Origin: Fistulifera solaris
Taxonomy: Eukaryota > Bacillariophyta > Bacillariophyceae > Naviculales > Stauroneidaceae
DNA length: 64,000 nt
Reading direction: 5' to 3'
NCBI GenBank assembly: GCA_030295235.1
Contig: AP026172.1
Location: 806,001-870,000 of the forward strand
Below, piece by piece: positions 21,534 to 33,955 of the stretch; the first letter of the stretch is position 1; the number at the start of each line of letters is the position of its first letter. The notes under the pieces were generated by a model that saw only the letters and a program-made list of their open reading frames with translations, was not told where the DNA came from and searched no databases. The position numbers were made by a program, and so were the translations under genes.

Positions 21534-22962
21534 ATGCCAGACATATCCGATCCACATTCCAGCGACCACAAACGCCGTCGCACAGAGGCCAACAACAACA
21601 ACAACAACAAGCAACATGCTTCACATCATCATCATCATCCTTCTGGAAAAGAACTCCATCGCCAACATTCTAAACGGGGACTCGTGCAACAAAGTAGTCA
21701 ATTTGGACGTGTCATGGAATCTGTGCCGTGTCGTAATAAACCACGACACGCGACACTGTCGCTGGCCATTCCGGGGAGTGCGTTGGCCAATTGTGTCACG
21801 AAAGAACTACAAACCTTGTGGGCCGGTCAAATTGCTCGTGCCGCGACTATTTATCACGTCGATGAAATCATCGTGTTTGATGATAAACTGACTGTCACAC
21901 CAACTCCATGGAATCGGAATCATCGGAGTCGTTCGTCCACACAGAAAGATCACAATAAGAAGAATACAGAAAAAGAGCTCATCCACGAAGAATTGAACCA
22001 AGACGACTCGACCAAACGCAACCAAGACGATAACAACAAGCCCACCCGGACGACTGATCCGCATTTGTTTTTGGCCCGTCTCTTGCAATACTGTGAATGT
22101 CCCCAATATTTGCGGAAACACTTCTTCCCCATGCATCCTGATTTGCAATTTACCGGATTGTTGCCACCCATGGATGCCCCGCATCATGTCCGGGCCTTGG
22201 ATCGTTCCAAATATCGAGAAGGTGTCGTTTTAGAGAAAATGGGTCCGATGGGGAATTCGTTGGTCCATTGTGGGATTCCCGGGCAAGCCCGTCGAGTACG
22301 TTTTTTTTTCATGTTTGTTTTTTTTTCAACCGTTGGGTGCGTGGTTGCACATCCATCCTAGAGTGTCTCAACGCCTTTCGTTTGTTTTCGTTTTCTTCTT
22401 ACCACAGAATCAATACACGGCTCACACCGGGTATTCGTTGTACGGTTCAGATTGATTCGTACACCACTGTCCAGTTGAAAGGTACGGTCGTATCACCGTC
22501 AGCACCGCGGTTGGACAATGGCACGTATTGGGGATACACGACCCGATTGGCATCGTCGTTGATGACCGTCTTTGACGAAGCACCGTACCCGTATGATTTC
22601 AAAATTGGCACCAGTGAACGGGGGACTCACAATTTAGAGGCGAAATCGTATCAAGTACCTTCGTTTACACACGCGCTGTTGGTTTTGGGGGTGTCGCCGG
22701 ATTGGAAGAATGTGTCAATGCCGATGAAAGTATTGCTTTAACAGGTAATCAGTGTTCGCAACTCTTTGATCATTGGGTGAATATTTGTCCGTATCAAGGC
22801 AGTCGTACCATTCGAACGGAAGAAGCGGTATGGATTGCCTTGGCCAAATACAGTCCGTTGTTGGCAAAAGCGAATGAAACAACAAAAACAGTCATCAAGA
22901 CGGCACCCGTAGTCACGACACTGGCGGAATTTTCAGACGAGCCGTCGGAAGAAAGTAGTGAA

Positions 22963-22997
<35 letters not shown>

Positions 22998-23058
22998 AGA
23001 AGAAGAAGAAGAAGAAGCAAAAGCTGGTAGCAATGATAATGGCGACGAATCGGATTAG
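21534..23058 (+). CDS. SPOUT1: SPOUT1/C9orf114-type RNA methyltransferase, one intron
   Basis: A SPOUT-fold methyltransferase homologue (DUF171) linked to RNA methylation and, in animals, to centrosome/kinetochore function. Conserved blocks: 'ATLSLAIPGSALANC', 'AGQIARAATIYHVDEIIVFD', 'LARLLQYCECPQYLRKHFFP', 'LQFTGLLPPMDAPHHVR', 'FREG'-like 'YREGVVLEK', 'YWGYTTRLASSLMTVF', 'IGTSERGTHN' and the cofactor-site 'NICPYQGSRTIRTEEA'. A 112-bp intron (22296-22407, donor GTACGT) is present; the two exon frames differ by one base at this junction. A G5 run near 22688-22692 needs one more G to link 'ALLVLGG' to 'LEECVNADES'. An acidic (GAC)n-encoded tail closes the protein. The start at 21534 is chosen because upstream residues are not conserved. 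Confidence 0.9.
22966..23011. repeat. (GAC)n/(GAA)n coding microsatellite
   Basis: Encodes the poly-Asp then poly-Glu tail of SPOUT1. Confidence 0.85.
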
Positions 23059-23189
23059 GCATTTGGTAATACATCCAATAGGACAGATATCATTTTCACT
23101 AAATCTAAATTTTGCGCTACTTGACTCTACTTTACTCACTCTCATCCGTTCCTGAGGATAATTCATCAGGTCATGTCGTTTCTTGTTGT

Positions 23190-23870
23190 TTACTCCAAAC
23201 TCCGTTCTCCATTTTCTCCCACAATGGACCCCGACGATGTATCGACACTCCATACTTGTTCCAGATTAAACACTTGTGGTGATACGCGATGTACAGATTT
23301 CCCTTGTTGTTGCAAATATGTTTCAATATCTTTGATAGTATGTATGTCGTCATTCCCAGTCGTACTCGTCGTACTATTGATACCGGTAGTGGAGCGACGA
23401 CGACGACTCGTGAAACCACCCCAATGATGATCCGCAATCAAATGTTGATTGCTACAACCACGACATTGGGCAATGACAATGCCTTGACGATAGGCGACGC
23501 GTGATACTTGATGTACATTGCGTGTTTCACAAATTTGGCACGTATATTGTAACTGAAATTTGGTGCCGACGACGGGCGATGCCGTTGTCGTGGCATTGAC
23601 GAACGGAGTCGTCGTAGAAGAAGAAGAAGGAGACGAGAGTGTTGCCGGCAATTGCGGAATCCCGCGGGGCAGAGTATCTGCGTCTTCAGCGTCATCATCG
23701 TCATCGTGACTGTATAAATAGATTATTGTGGTAGGGCGTCGGTAGCTCGACGATTCTACTACCGAAACTGCCGATGCCGACGGATGATGATTCAAAAATA
23801 ATGATACAAACGAAAATGATTTCGTCGTACCGATCAGCCGCATCCATAACAAGAAATAATAGTACTTCAT
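23190..23870 (-). CDS. DNLZ: DNL-type zinc finger protein (HSP70-escort, Zim17/DNLZ-like)
   Basis: DNL zinc-finger proteins keep organellar HSP70 soluble and active. The core reads 'YTCQICETRNVHQVSRVAYR', then 'GIVIAQCRGCSNQHLIADHH' and 'WGGF', with two CxxC pairs and the family's Asp/His region where 'ADNLGWF' is usual. From the ATG at 23870 the protein starts with a hydrophobic segment 'MKYYYFLLWMRLIG' and a Ser-rich linker, which fits an organelle-targeting presequence. Upstream in-frame ATGs up to 24152 exist but add a non-conserved hydrophobic extension. Mitochondrial versus plastid location cannot be decided. The frame is intact. Confidence 0.87.
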   Translation of the reverse strand: MKYYYFLLWMRLIGTTKSFSFVSLFLNHHPSASAVSVVESSSYRRPTTIIYLYSHDDDDDAEDADTLPRGIPQLPATLSSPSSSSTTTPFVNATTTASPVVGTKFQLQYTCQICETRNVHQVSRVAYRQGIVIAQCRGCSNQHLIADHHWGGFTSRRRRSTTGINSTTSTTGNDDIHTIKDIETYLQQQGKSVHRVSPQVFNLEQVWSVDTSSGSIVGENGERSLE

Positions 23871-24581
23871 TTTTGTTGTAGTTGTAGATTTAATAAGAAA
23901 GGACGATAGCTTTATTGATAACAACAGTACCTGGGGATCGGAATTTGGTTGCGACAGAACAACAAAAGTAAAAACGGAAGAAAATAATACTCCGTAATAA
24001 AAGGGCCACAAGTTGAAGAATGACACTCGCATGACTGCGTGACGCATGCTTTTCGACGTAATGTCGTACCGTTTTGAAAATCCTATATAAAATACCGGTA
24101 CGATTTTCATCAGGAGAAAAGTCGCTCTCCTTTGACGTATGTATGACGTCACTGAAGGGTACCGGTACCCTCTACATGTTCATCGTTCATCGTTCAACTT
24201 CATGTGCCACAGACGGTGTGTGTTAAACGGGTGTGACTATGTAAACGATTGTGTGTGGAAATGGAAAACGTGGCCAGTCCGTTGTTCGAGTGTTGTGCAA
24301 CGAGCAATGTACGACGGTACGAGACTACAAGTACCTACAACGTACTTTGTAGGTACCTGTACAGAATGTACCTGGTACCTGGTACGTCGGCGCGTATCCT
24401 TGCGAAACACGCCAACGTGACAAAGCATCGGCATTTTTTTAAGATCGGCGATTTGCCGGAAGCAACCAACAATAATTTCAAAAAAAAAAAGACCATACCT
24501 TGGTACCTGGTACGCTTCATTTATTCCTTGCTATCTATCAACCATCAAACCATTCAACAAAAAAGAACAGCCCTTCTCAGC
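23871..24581. other. Intergenic region rich in GGTACC motifs
   Basis: Contains TACTCCGTA (23988-23996), a GGGTACCGGTACCC palindrome (24158-24171), tandem TACCTGGTACCTGGTACG (24369-24386) and GGTACCTGGTACG (24502-24514). No gene supported. Confidence 0.6.
24369..24386. repeat. Tandem TACCTGGTAC motif
   Basis: Two overlapping copies of TACCTGGTAC. A third copy lies at 24502-24514. Confidence 0.65.
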
Positions 24582-26008
24582 ATGAAAAAGATTCTGCAAA
24601 GCAAGCTTTCCTTATCATCCTCGCCCCGCAGCAACAACGATCATTCGTTCGCCAGAATTCTATGGCAAGCCTTGCAACTACAACGGATACAAAAAATCGC
24701 TCTCTTTGCTGGTATATTTCTGGCCACTTTTCACATACTTTTCCAATGGCATGACCCGTGGTATAATACTATCCCACTGCCTGTGTCGTCGTCCGATCGT
24801 TCTTACCAACCTTCACCAACATTACCCCAACCGGTCTATGTGTGGCCCTTGGATTTAGAAACAAACTCGTACAATACGGAAATTCTACAAATAGCCTACA
24901 ATGGTATCCAGGAATCCCGCTACTTGTCTTATACTACCAACAGAAATGATCCGAATGCTGTGTGGATTGGTGATGCCGGTGCTGGTTATTGGTTGATTTG
25001 GTATCTTGGGGCACATCACGAGATTGGACAATTTCTCTTGCGACATGGATTGTTGGGAAGACACCAATGGGGATACGATCGAACACCTTGGTGTCATCGA
25101 TTCTTACAACAAATTCAGTCCTCTCAACAAGAACGGCGGAAATTAAGTTTGCCACTCTTATGGCCTATTTACATTTTGGATTTGACCGATTTTTCCACTG
25201 TTTTGCGTTGCCCCGAGATTGAAAAAGTCATGGGTTCGGAACGAGTATTTTATGGCAAACGATCTATCGTACATGGGAGATTATTTTCTCAACGTCAACA
25301 ATGGACGCAGTTTGGCCAAAAGGCAGAGCTTCCCTCGTCGTTTTTACACACCCCATTGATTGTACGGACGGATACGGTACAAGGATTGCACGATGTTTTA
25401 CTGGAAAAATACAATCAGACGTTGGCGTCACCCATTGAAGAGCTACCACGTACTATCGATGTGGCTCATTTTTGGGCAGCCGTACCCAAGTACAAGTCCT
25501 TTTGAAAGGATCACGCTCACATCTTAAAGATTTGGTCAGTGACACAATCAGCGATTTGGGGGAACAATACCCGAACATGAATGTCTTTGTGGGCTTTGCT
25601 GGATCTCACGGTAGTCAAGGTCGACTCGATGTGGCATCTGCCTATATTGAGGCTTTACTCGATGCCAAAATAGTGGTCGTGACACAAACGGATCGTTGGG
25701 AAGATCATTATCGACTCTACGAAGCTCTGGTCACGGGGAGTATGGTAATTACCGATCGCATGTTGTCCTTGCCCCGTGGTCTCATCAATGGTACCAGTGT
25801 GATCGAATGTACCAGTCGTGACGATTTGCGGTCCAAAAGTTTGTATTACTTGTCGCATCCCGAAGAACGCATCGCAATCGCACGGCACGTGGCCATGTCA
25901 CAACATCGTTCGTGGCATCGGATGGAAGAATTGATCTTTGGAGAGATTAAATCTCAGTGTTCGCTTGACAATAATACGGATTGTCCGTTTGTGGTTCATG
26001 CTAGCTAG
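24582..26008 (+). CDS. Type II membrane glycosyltransferase, one apparent frameshift
   Basis: A single membrane helix near residues 40-58 ('IALFAGIFLATFHILF') after a basic N-terminus gives a Golgi-type topology. The C-terminal part resembles a GT-B glycosyltransferase C-domain (Glycos_transf_1_2/exostosin-like): 'VVTQTDRWEDHYRLYEAL', 'TGSMVITDRMLSLPRGL', 'GTSVIECTSRDDLRSK' and 'YYLSHPEERIAIARH'. The frame breaks near 25486-25490 where CCC should be CCCC, joining 'HFWAAVP' to 'QVQVLLKG'. The donor and acceptor sugars are unknown. The start at 24582 is the first ATG giving a positive-inside anchor. Confidence 0.68.
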
Positions 26009-26110
26009 TTAACAATTTTGTAACAATCAGTTTCGATTATAATAGATTGGTGAACTTTAAAACGCGGACAAAGCGTCATCTACAGTCACTGGCGTTACCA
26101 CCATTCCTTT

Positions 26111-27548
26111 TCAAAGCAAATGCCCACCAATGGGGATTGTGGCGTCGTACAAGATCCCCGAATTGCCACAAATTTTGACCGGAGGCGGAAGAATCGGTGT
26201 GCCATTGTCGTCTTGCGTGCAAGCAATGCCATCGGCCGGAGTCGTATCGATGCCACAATCCATTTCCGGATCACTCAACGTCGATGGATCTACACGCCAC
26301 AATCGAATGTAACCATCTTCACCCCACATCGGCGACCACGAATTCCGAATCAACCAATACTGTTCACCGGTCATGGGATCTTCTCCGTATCCTTCTAGTA
26401 CGACCAAATGATCTGGGCCGCACAATATTGGATGAGTGCATTGTGTAAAAAGAAATGAGACATTACATTCACATGAAAGACAAAGTAAAACAAAACACAA
26501 AAAAAAATCCATTTCCTTTGGCGGCCCACCCCAAAAAACACGTACCAATATTTGTCGCGCGTGTATTGTTGAGCGGCGCATAAAAGACCCCTCCCTGATA
26601 CAAATGCCACGGCAAACAAGCCACCGACACAGCGACGGGACCATGCTTGGCCACCGCATTCATCAATGCGACATAATCATTGGAAGGCAATGTCATGTAC
26701 CCTGCAATGCCGGCGACGGCACCGGTATAGTGCGTCGAAGCCGCGGTATCTCCCGTACTCAAGACACCCCCACGGAGTCCCATGCTACTACCATCTGGAG
26801 TCGTTTCGGACAAGGAACAATTGACGGCTTCCCCATGATACGATTGATACCCAAATTCCCATTCCTGTACCATCCCGTGTTGTGCTACATGTTGAAAGGC
26901 AAGTTCCGCTGTCGCTCCCGCACATCCACCCGTACCACCACAATGATATGGATTCGGGGCACACGATACCAATTCTTGAACCGACAAGGTCATTAACTTG
27001 TTGGTGTTTAAGGCGATATGACTTTCTAACACGGAAGTCGACGCAAACGCCCAACACGAACCACAGCGACCTTGATTTTTCACCGGAGTCGTGACACCAG
27101 CGGCCCGCCAATCGACGGCTTTGGGCAACAAGTGAACGGGTTCGACGGTAAATGGGAGATGTGCGTACAACAAGTCTGGCTTCTCATTCTCTTGCGAAAC
27201 GAATTCAATTGTAGCACTCGATAATCGCAAAGTCGATGATTGACTCTTGTCGTAACCACGAGGGAGTTCCTCCGCTTCGTGATCGGCCCACCAATTGACA
27301 CCGAGAAAATGACCCCTTTTATTGTATTGTTGATTTTGTTGATGAATCGTCTGTAGATTTTGTTCGAAAATGGCTTGACGCCGTTGATATTCGAATGGAT
27401 CTGGATACGATTTTTGATAGTGCGTCAAGAATTCCTCAAACGTCATCATGATGGTGTCTGTGGGATGTTCGCGGGCGGCAACGACCTGCAGCAAACTTGC
27501 GAGCACCGAAACGAGCAAATAATGACTCCTCCTCGTACAAAATCTCAT
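26111..27548 (-). CDS. Papain-family (C1A, cathepsin L-like) cysteine protease, one intron
   Basis: A secreted or vacuolar endopeptidase proenzyme. A signal peptide (about residues 1-25, '[16 protein letters not shown]') is followed by an I29 inhibitor propeptide ('[12 protein letters not shown]', '[15 protein letters not shown]'). The mature domain starts near '[19 protein letters not shown]'. The catalytic set is complete: oxyanion Gln and Cys in '[11 protein letters not shown]', His in '[12 protein letters not shown]' and Asn in '[13 protein letters not shown]'. A 133-bp intron (26413-26545, donor GTACGT) splits 'NTRATNI' from 'DHLVVLEG' in phase. A ~40-residue insertion rich in Gly/Thr follows 'NCSLSETT', and the C-terminus extends beyond the usual end with a Cys-containing segment. 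Confidence 0.92.
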
Positions 27549-27998
27549 GGTGGAACAAAAGAGAGAGAGATTGAAATGAAAAAAGGAAGTAGAAACGATT
27601 GAAGATGTTATTAAGAAAGGAGGTTTGATGTCTGAAGTTTAATCCAAAAAGTGCAATAAGGCTAGAATATACTAGGCTTCGTACGTCCTATCGTCGAACA
27701 AATAAACGCGTTGTAGATATCTAAAGCAGTTCAATAGAAGTAGCTGGATGTTCTTTACCTATTATTTTAAAACACTGTGATACTTATGCAAGTTTTGTCA
27801 AACATCGACCTCGTTGAAAGATCTCCCACGGATCTCCAAATACGTAATAATATTCCGCAAAACGAAGACGGCAACTACTACTATAGTCTCAACCTGTAGA
27901 CTCCGTTGCGCATTTCTTTGTATTCTTCGCATCATTGCAGCAATGTAAATCCTAAAAAGCATTTTATTTCTTCTTCTATTGCAATTACCTTTCTTATT
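27549..27998. other. Intergenic region between divergent protease and SirB genes
   Basis: AT-rich, no gene or repeat seen. Likely holds both promoters. Confidence 0.45.
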
Positions 27999-28325
27999 AT
28001 GAAATATACTTCATTACTTGTGGCTCTCGCCGCTTTGTGCGGCACGAATGCCTTTGTCGGATCTTTGCGAATCATCCCTGCGGTGCGAGAAGCGTCTTCT
28101 TCTCCTTTCTTAGTATCGCCATTACACAGCAACAACAATGCAGATGATGACTTGTTGTTTGATCCATTATTGAGTCCACATGCTTATCCCAACGGAGTTG
28201 ATGCGGGCCCTGTCACGGCTAAACCGCCGTCGAAAAATAGCAACAACGCACCGAACAAAAGAAAACCCTTTGGCTTTCGTACGAACGGACAAGATATCGA
28301 ACCCGCAAACAATTCACTCCATTTC

Positions 28326-28357
<32 letters not shown>

Positions 28358-28892
28358 CCCTTCAGCCTTCCAACCGAACGTCTTTGATCCTACCATTTCG
28401 CCGCATCGCTATCCGAATGGAACACCCAATCAAGTCGTCGATCTGTCGGTTCCCTCGGCGCCGCCAACCCACAGAATTGGAATTTTACTGATGGATCACG
28501 GATCCCGCAATCCCCAATCCAATCAACGCCTCCACGATTTGGCGCAATTGTACCAACGTCGGTTGGCAAGTACCACGACGATTGTTCGGGCGGCTCATAT
28601 GGAAATTGCGGAACCGTCCATTCCCCAAGTATTGCGGCAATTTGTCCTCGAAGATCAAGTCGATCAAATCATTTGTCATCCCTATTTTCTCAGTCCGGGA
28701 CGACATGTCACACAAGATATTCCACAAATTGTCCAACAAGCTGTTCAAGAATTACGTCAACAAGTCACCGATGAATTGCCTCCGATTGTCACGACGGACC
28801 CGGTTGGAGCGCAAACGGATGTCATGCTGGCGGCCATTCATAATTTGGTACAACAATCGGTGACGGTGCCATTGACACGACGATTAGAGTGA
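27999..28892 (+). CDS. SIRB: Sirohydrochlorin ferrochelatase (CbiX/SirB), plastid-targeted
   Basis: Inserts Fe2+ into sirohydrochlorin to make siroheme for plastid nitrite and sulfite reductases. The N-terminus 'MKYTSLLVALAALCGTNAFV' is a signal peptide ending in an 'AF' plastid motif. A disordered stretch with poly-Asn follows. It contains 'LLSPHAYPNG' and a second, similar 'TISPHRYPNG'. The single CbiX domain starts at 'IGILLMDHGSRNPQSNQRL' (metal-binding His), then 'RAAHMEIAEPSIPQVL' and 'CHPYFLSPGRHVTQDIPQI'. One CbiX copy of about 130 residues matches plant SirB rather than the two-domain bacterial CbiK. The frame is intact. Confidence 0.9.
28324..28358. repeat. (AAC)n coding microsatellite
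   Basis: Encodes an eleven-residue poly-Asn tract between the transit region and the CbiX domain. Confidence 0.85.
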
Positions 28893-28954
28893 ATACGATT
28901 TTTCGAATTGTCGATAAGGAGAAAATAATATGTAGACGTTTCCTTTTTATTGTA

Positions 28955-31900
28955 TTACTGTTTTACGGACAAGGGAGTGCGCAAGGTAGCCGCGTTCTTG
29001 GATTTCTTGGCTGGAGTACGCCACGCTCGTTTCTTGATAAACTGACGAGCATCGTATTCTATTTCTTGATAGAGCGACGGCTCATTCGCCAAAAATTCTT
29101 TCGTCTCGTCTTTGTTTTGACGGTACACGTCGACCAAGAAGGACATGAGATTCTTCAATAAGGGTGACTGACTCTTTTGCAAAAGAACCTTCAGCTGACA
29201 CAAAATCGGTAACAAGATTTCCAACAAGTGTTTTTGCTAATTTTCGAAAACAATGTAACCTTGGCCACTTGAATGGTTTTGCTTGCATTGGAAGTCACAT
29301 TCGGATCTTCAATGTCTTCTTCATCCGAATCCTTGTTGACTGACCGTCCCACTTTCATAGAAGGATCCGAGAGAATTGCCAAGGCGTCGCTTAGAACAGC
29401 CATGGCACTTTCGCGTGAATCGACGCCTTTCCTAGGAACTTCGTCATCATCGATGAAAGGATTTGTGCATACCTCATGCAGGTCATTTCCACCTTTTAGC
29501 GCACTGCCCAAGACTTCCTTCGTGATACGTGCAGTCAAGCCAAGCTTCTCTTCATCGCTCACGCGCGACAGTAGCAATTGATAAATTTGCATTCGTCGAG
29601 CACGCCCAACTTCGCCACTTAGATAGATACCCTCGAAGCCAATGAAAGCACCAGACCCTTGATCGTCGTTTGCTGTCGCCGCCAAGTAAATTGGATGTGC
29701 GGTGCAACGATTCAGAACAAAAATAGCTTCAACAAAGTTGTTGGAAAATAGCCTTGGCTGTTTGGTGATGAGAGGACCGCATAGCAACATTTCCGCAAGA
29801 TTCGCAACTTCCTCATCTTCGTCGACTGTTGCAACCAAAAACCGATAAAACAAGAGCCCGCGCCACTTGATGTAATCTTGCAACAACAAGCTAGCCAAAA
29901 CAGTGACAGCATGCTTTCGAACTATGGCAGAGTCTGGTTCGACGGCTACATTCAAAACAGATCCAGAAAGGTCTTTTCAACCCCGCTTGCATACAAGCGG
30001 CCATCACTGGGAGGTAGCGATCCACCATGCTTGTGTATTGTACACACAAGTCACTTAGAACTAGCAGCGCATTTGATTGAACTCGCCAGGATCCTTGCTG
30101 CATATTTTCATGAAGTTCACGTGCCAATATATTCAAGGACTGTTTGCATAACGTTTCGTCGCGAAGGCAAATCTTACCAACCGCTAAATATGCATGAGCG
30201 CGGAGTGACTCTGGGGTCGGTACTCCGCTTGTGCCTGCGACGTGATGAGGCAAGAATGCCTGAATCAACCGAGCTAGTGTGGGACCTGGACTGACATGGA
30301 GTCCTCGCACCGGATCCTCTTCGGTAGAAGATTGTTTTGGTGCGTGATTCTCGACAAGACTCTCCCTTTTGTCGTCACTCGGATGAAAGCCGACCAAGGA
30401 TAGATCCCCGACAGAGAATATAGCTCTTCCGAGTTTTGCAGCATTATAATCCAGATCACTTGTGCTTGCCAACTGCGAAGAAATCAAATCCTCGCAAGCA
30501 GAATACATTTTCTCAATCGTTGTCTTGCAACGCCCGATAGCATCAACTGAATTATCCGTGCAAGCTGAAGTTGTTGCCACCAAAGCGGTAATTGCATCAC
30601 CGATCACTTCGGTTGTCAGAGAAAAGCTATGAATCCGATGATACAGCTTTTTAGCGGCATCCTGAGCGGATTCTTTTCCGAGTAGAGTCACTACTTTGGA
30701 CAAAACCTTTAACGCATACTTGGCTGCCTTGTGTAAGTTAAAGACAGACTTTCCACTTGCGTCATCGCTTAATTGACACAGATGTTCCCAGGAAGACCCC
30801 AAGAAATCAAGATCAAATCCGTTTCGTTTGGATAGCTGGACGAATTCTTTGGGTTTGGAGAACGACGACACGAGAGCATCGAGAAGACACCACGCTCCGG
30901 TTCGATGATTTTCGATGACCGCATGAGAGAAGAAGTCAATGCTAGGACATTGAATAGTACTCGCGCATTTTGATACGACTTCTTTTACAATCTGTCGCTT
31001 GGTTGTCGCAGATGCATCCGAAGATGTCACAGTATTTGCTACAAATGTTCTGAGAGCTTGCGATTGACTCCTTGCGCGCCCCGAACTCGATGACCCTTCT
31101 TGAATACTGGCGAGAATCCTCCATGCACTTTCTGCGCGGAAATCATCGCTCTCGTCCATGATAGGAGCAAGAACAATCCTATTTATCAGTTCGAGTGCTT
31201 TCGCAGCACATGACGGCTCGCTATCCAAAACCATTACCAAGACGGAGGAAGACCAAGCCGTTTCCAGGTCGTACAAGAAATTGACGTTCTTCTTCGAAAT
31301 GGCGCCACGAAGAAGGTTTGTGAGTGCTTCAGCAGACACTTTTCGAACCATCACCGACTCATCGTTGCACAGTTTATTAAACAAGTCCACGTCTGCCCCG
31401 GAAGGCTCAAGGATGTTATTATCGTCGGCGTGACAGATCATTAACAGTCCCGACAGAGCTTCTACAGCCGATCGACGCACCGTGGCTTTGTCGTCATTTG
31501 CACGTTTCCTTAATGTTTGCGCCAAGGAATGACCTTCCAAACTGAGAAAGTCCGCAAAACTCGTTTTTAACGCTTCATCGCAAGTAGATTCTTGCAAAGA
31601 ATCAAAAATCTTGGCAAAGCACGATGCGCTGGTCATTCGAATAGTTGGTATACGATCTTGCAAGCGGCCCACCAACACTCCGAATAAAGCTTCCGTCATG
31701 TTGTCGCGACTACGACAGAGAAGAGGCGACAGTGATTTTCTTCTATCAACAGATGCTGCAGGAGATGGCGAGGTAACACCATTCCTCTCCGCGTGCTCTT
31801 TCCACAGCCACGATTCGACGAGAATGTCGCCGGTCAGTTGACAACCCACAAGACGGTGCAATGATACTTTCGAGTGACACAACTGAATCACAAACGAAAG

Positions 31901-33268
31901 AAAACGTTCTCGTTCAGCCGGTTGTAAATGCGCTAAGGTGCGTAACACTGTTTCCAGAGCAAATCGACGAATGTTTGTTTTCTCCAACTCTCGATCGGTA
32001 GTGATCTTTTGAAGAGTACCCACAATAGCTGCATGCATCGAATCAATTTTTCTCATCGAATCATACGAATATCGTGATGCTTTAATGGTAGATTTCAATT
32101 TGGCCGGAGTGATTCTCGCTGAGCTTCCGATCGAACTTCGATTCGAGGGTGTCAACGAAATCTTGGGCGGAGCAACATCCGATCGTCTGGTACGTGAACC
32201 TTCAAGAGAAAGTCGACCTGTACTTGGACCAGCAGCACACAAGTTCTTCACAAACAACTCAAAGGCGTAGGAAGATGCCTGGCATGCCGCCTGCTTACCT
32301 TGCTCTCCATTCGGAACAACGTCCTTGAACACAATCGATGGATAGGTCGTTCGTAGAATGGCGAGCAACGTTTCTCGACGTTTCGTGGCCTTATTCAAGT
32401 CTCTTTCCATCAAGAGACCGTCATCGTCTTCTTCGTCATAATCATTGGTAGTTTCCAAGACAAGACACTGACGAATCGATTCCGTCGCGGCGGTAATGAC
32501 TTGACGACAAAGAGTTTCCTCACGGAGGGTGATTTTGACGGAACTGATCGCTTCACTCGTTGCCATCCCCGTCACGACCGCATCCACAATTGAATCACGT
32601 GCTTCCGAGGACCAAGTGAGAAATTCTCGATTCAATAAACATCCGGAGAGAGGTACCAGAACTTCCAAACCGAATGTCACTAGTTGATGTTCCGGTACCG
32701 GCGAGAGGAACGAGTCATCCGTCACTTCTTCTTCTACCATACTTTCATCACTATCGTCTTCGTTAGGATCACAGCGTTCTTGTTTCCACGCCGCCCTTTC
32801 TCGTCCGATGCATTCTTCGCGCCAGCGACGCAACAAAGCCGCCAACGCACTCGTCGCTGGAGCTTCCACAAGACCTACGCCCAAGGCACCTGGCAACGCC
32901 AACAACTGCGCATACATTCGTGCACTCAGCAAACTGACTGTCGTCAACGTCAATGCTGGACTGTGTGCAATACTGAGAGCGTGTTCGTTCGCTTCTTCAT
33001 CGTACGTCCCCGGCAATACGGTTTCTGTCGGTACGCGCGTCGAAAGGAGGGATTCGAGGACGCGAATGAGACTGGACAGATCGGTTGATTCCGGCAGAAT
33101 GTTGCGGACTGTAACGTTTCGGTGTAACATGCATTCCTCCTCTTCGTCTCTGTAGCATTCACGATCCAAGCAATGAATCACTACCCGCAACGATCTTTCG
33201 ATTTGTGACGATACAGTGTTCTCGCTCGTCAGCAATTCATGGAGCGCCGTTTCCAAGCTGGATGTCAT
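28955..33268 (-). CDS. NCAPD3: Condensin II subunit CAP-D3, two apparent frameshifts
   Basis: A HEAT-repeat subunit of condensin, about 1,430 residues. The middle contains repeated 'VRRSAVEALSGLL', 'VRKVSAEALTNLL' units. The C-terminal block 'ALLVLSDLCVQYTSMVDRYL', 'IVRKHAVTVLASLL', 'DYIKWRGLLFYRF' and 'ARRMQIYQLLLSRVSDEEK' matches condensin-II D3 better than D2. Two one-base problems occur: an extra A near 29958-29961 (linking 'MQAGLK' to 'DLSGSVLNVAVEPDS') and a missing A in A5 near 29227-29231 (linking 'FSKISKK' to 'HLLEILLPILCQLKVLLQ'). The tail '...AWRTPAKKSK' is basic. No introns. Confidence 0.85.
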
Positions 33269-33955
33269 TTCCGTGCAGTATTTTTGTTATAAATGTCTTT
33301 GTTCTTATTGTTTCGTGAAATAATGGAGTGTTGACGACACCAACGACTGTTTCGTTTATTATGATGGACAGCAGTGGATTTGCCGCTTGGCCGTGATCAT
33401 TATTCAAATATATCCGTTGAACGCGCGTCACCAAGGTTTCTCTAAGTAATGATACCGGGAACGTTGGTCACACATGTAGTAATCCGCATATCTACAGATC
33501 TGAATGCGAGTACTCAGATTCGTCGGTACGGTACTCGACCGACATTTTTCCCAGGCCTGTTTCTGTGACGTGTGACGTGTGACCCAGTTCGACTGCTGTC
33601 TTGCAAAGTATTGCGCGTCTGGCATTGCGACGATAAAGACGAATGACGAATGACGAATGAATCATCATCATCTCGTACAAAACACAGAAGACTCAATTTT
33701 TAGTGTCCATCGCCAGTCGCCAGTAACGGACCTTTTTTTGCAACCACGTCTTCGTTTTTGCGCGCAACGCACATGAAAATGCACCATTCTCCAGTCACGC
33801 CAAACATTCATACGACTTATTTTCACAATTATGACGACATAAAAACATCACATCCACCAACACGACAACTCTCTCGACTTCATTGTCATAATAATCCATT
33901 TACTTCATAGAAACAACTACAATTAGACAAATAAATAGATTAATAATACACATAA
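33269..33955. other. Intergenic region between divergent CAP-D3 and glutaminase
   Basis: Contains GACGAAT-type direct repeats (33638-33660) and 'GTGACGTGTGACGTGTGACC' (33565-33584). No gene supported. Confidence 0.5.
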
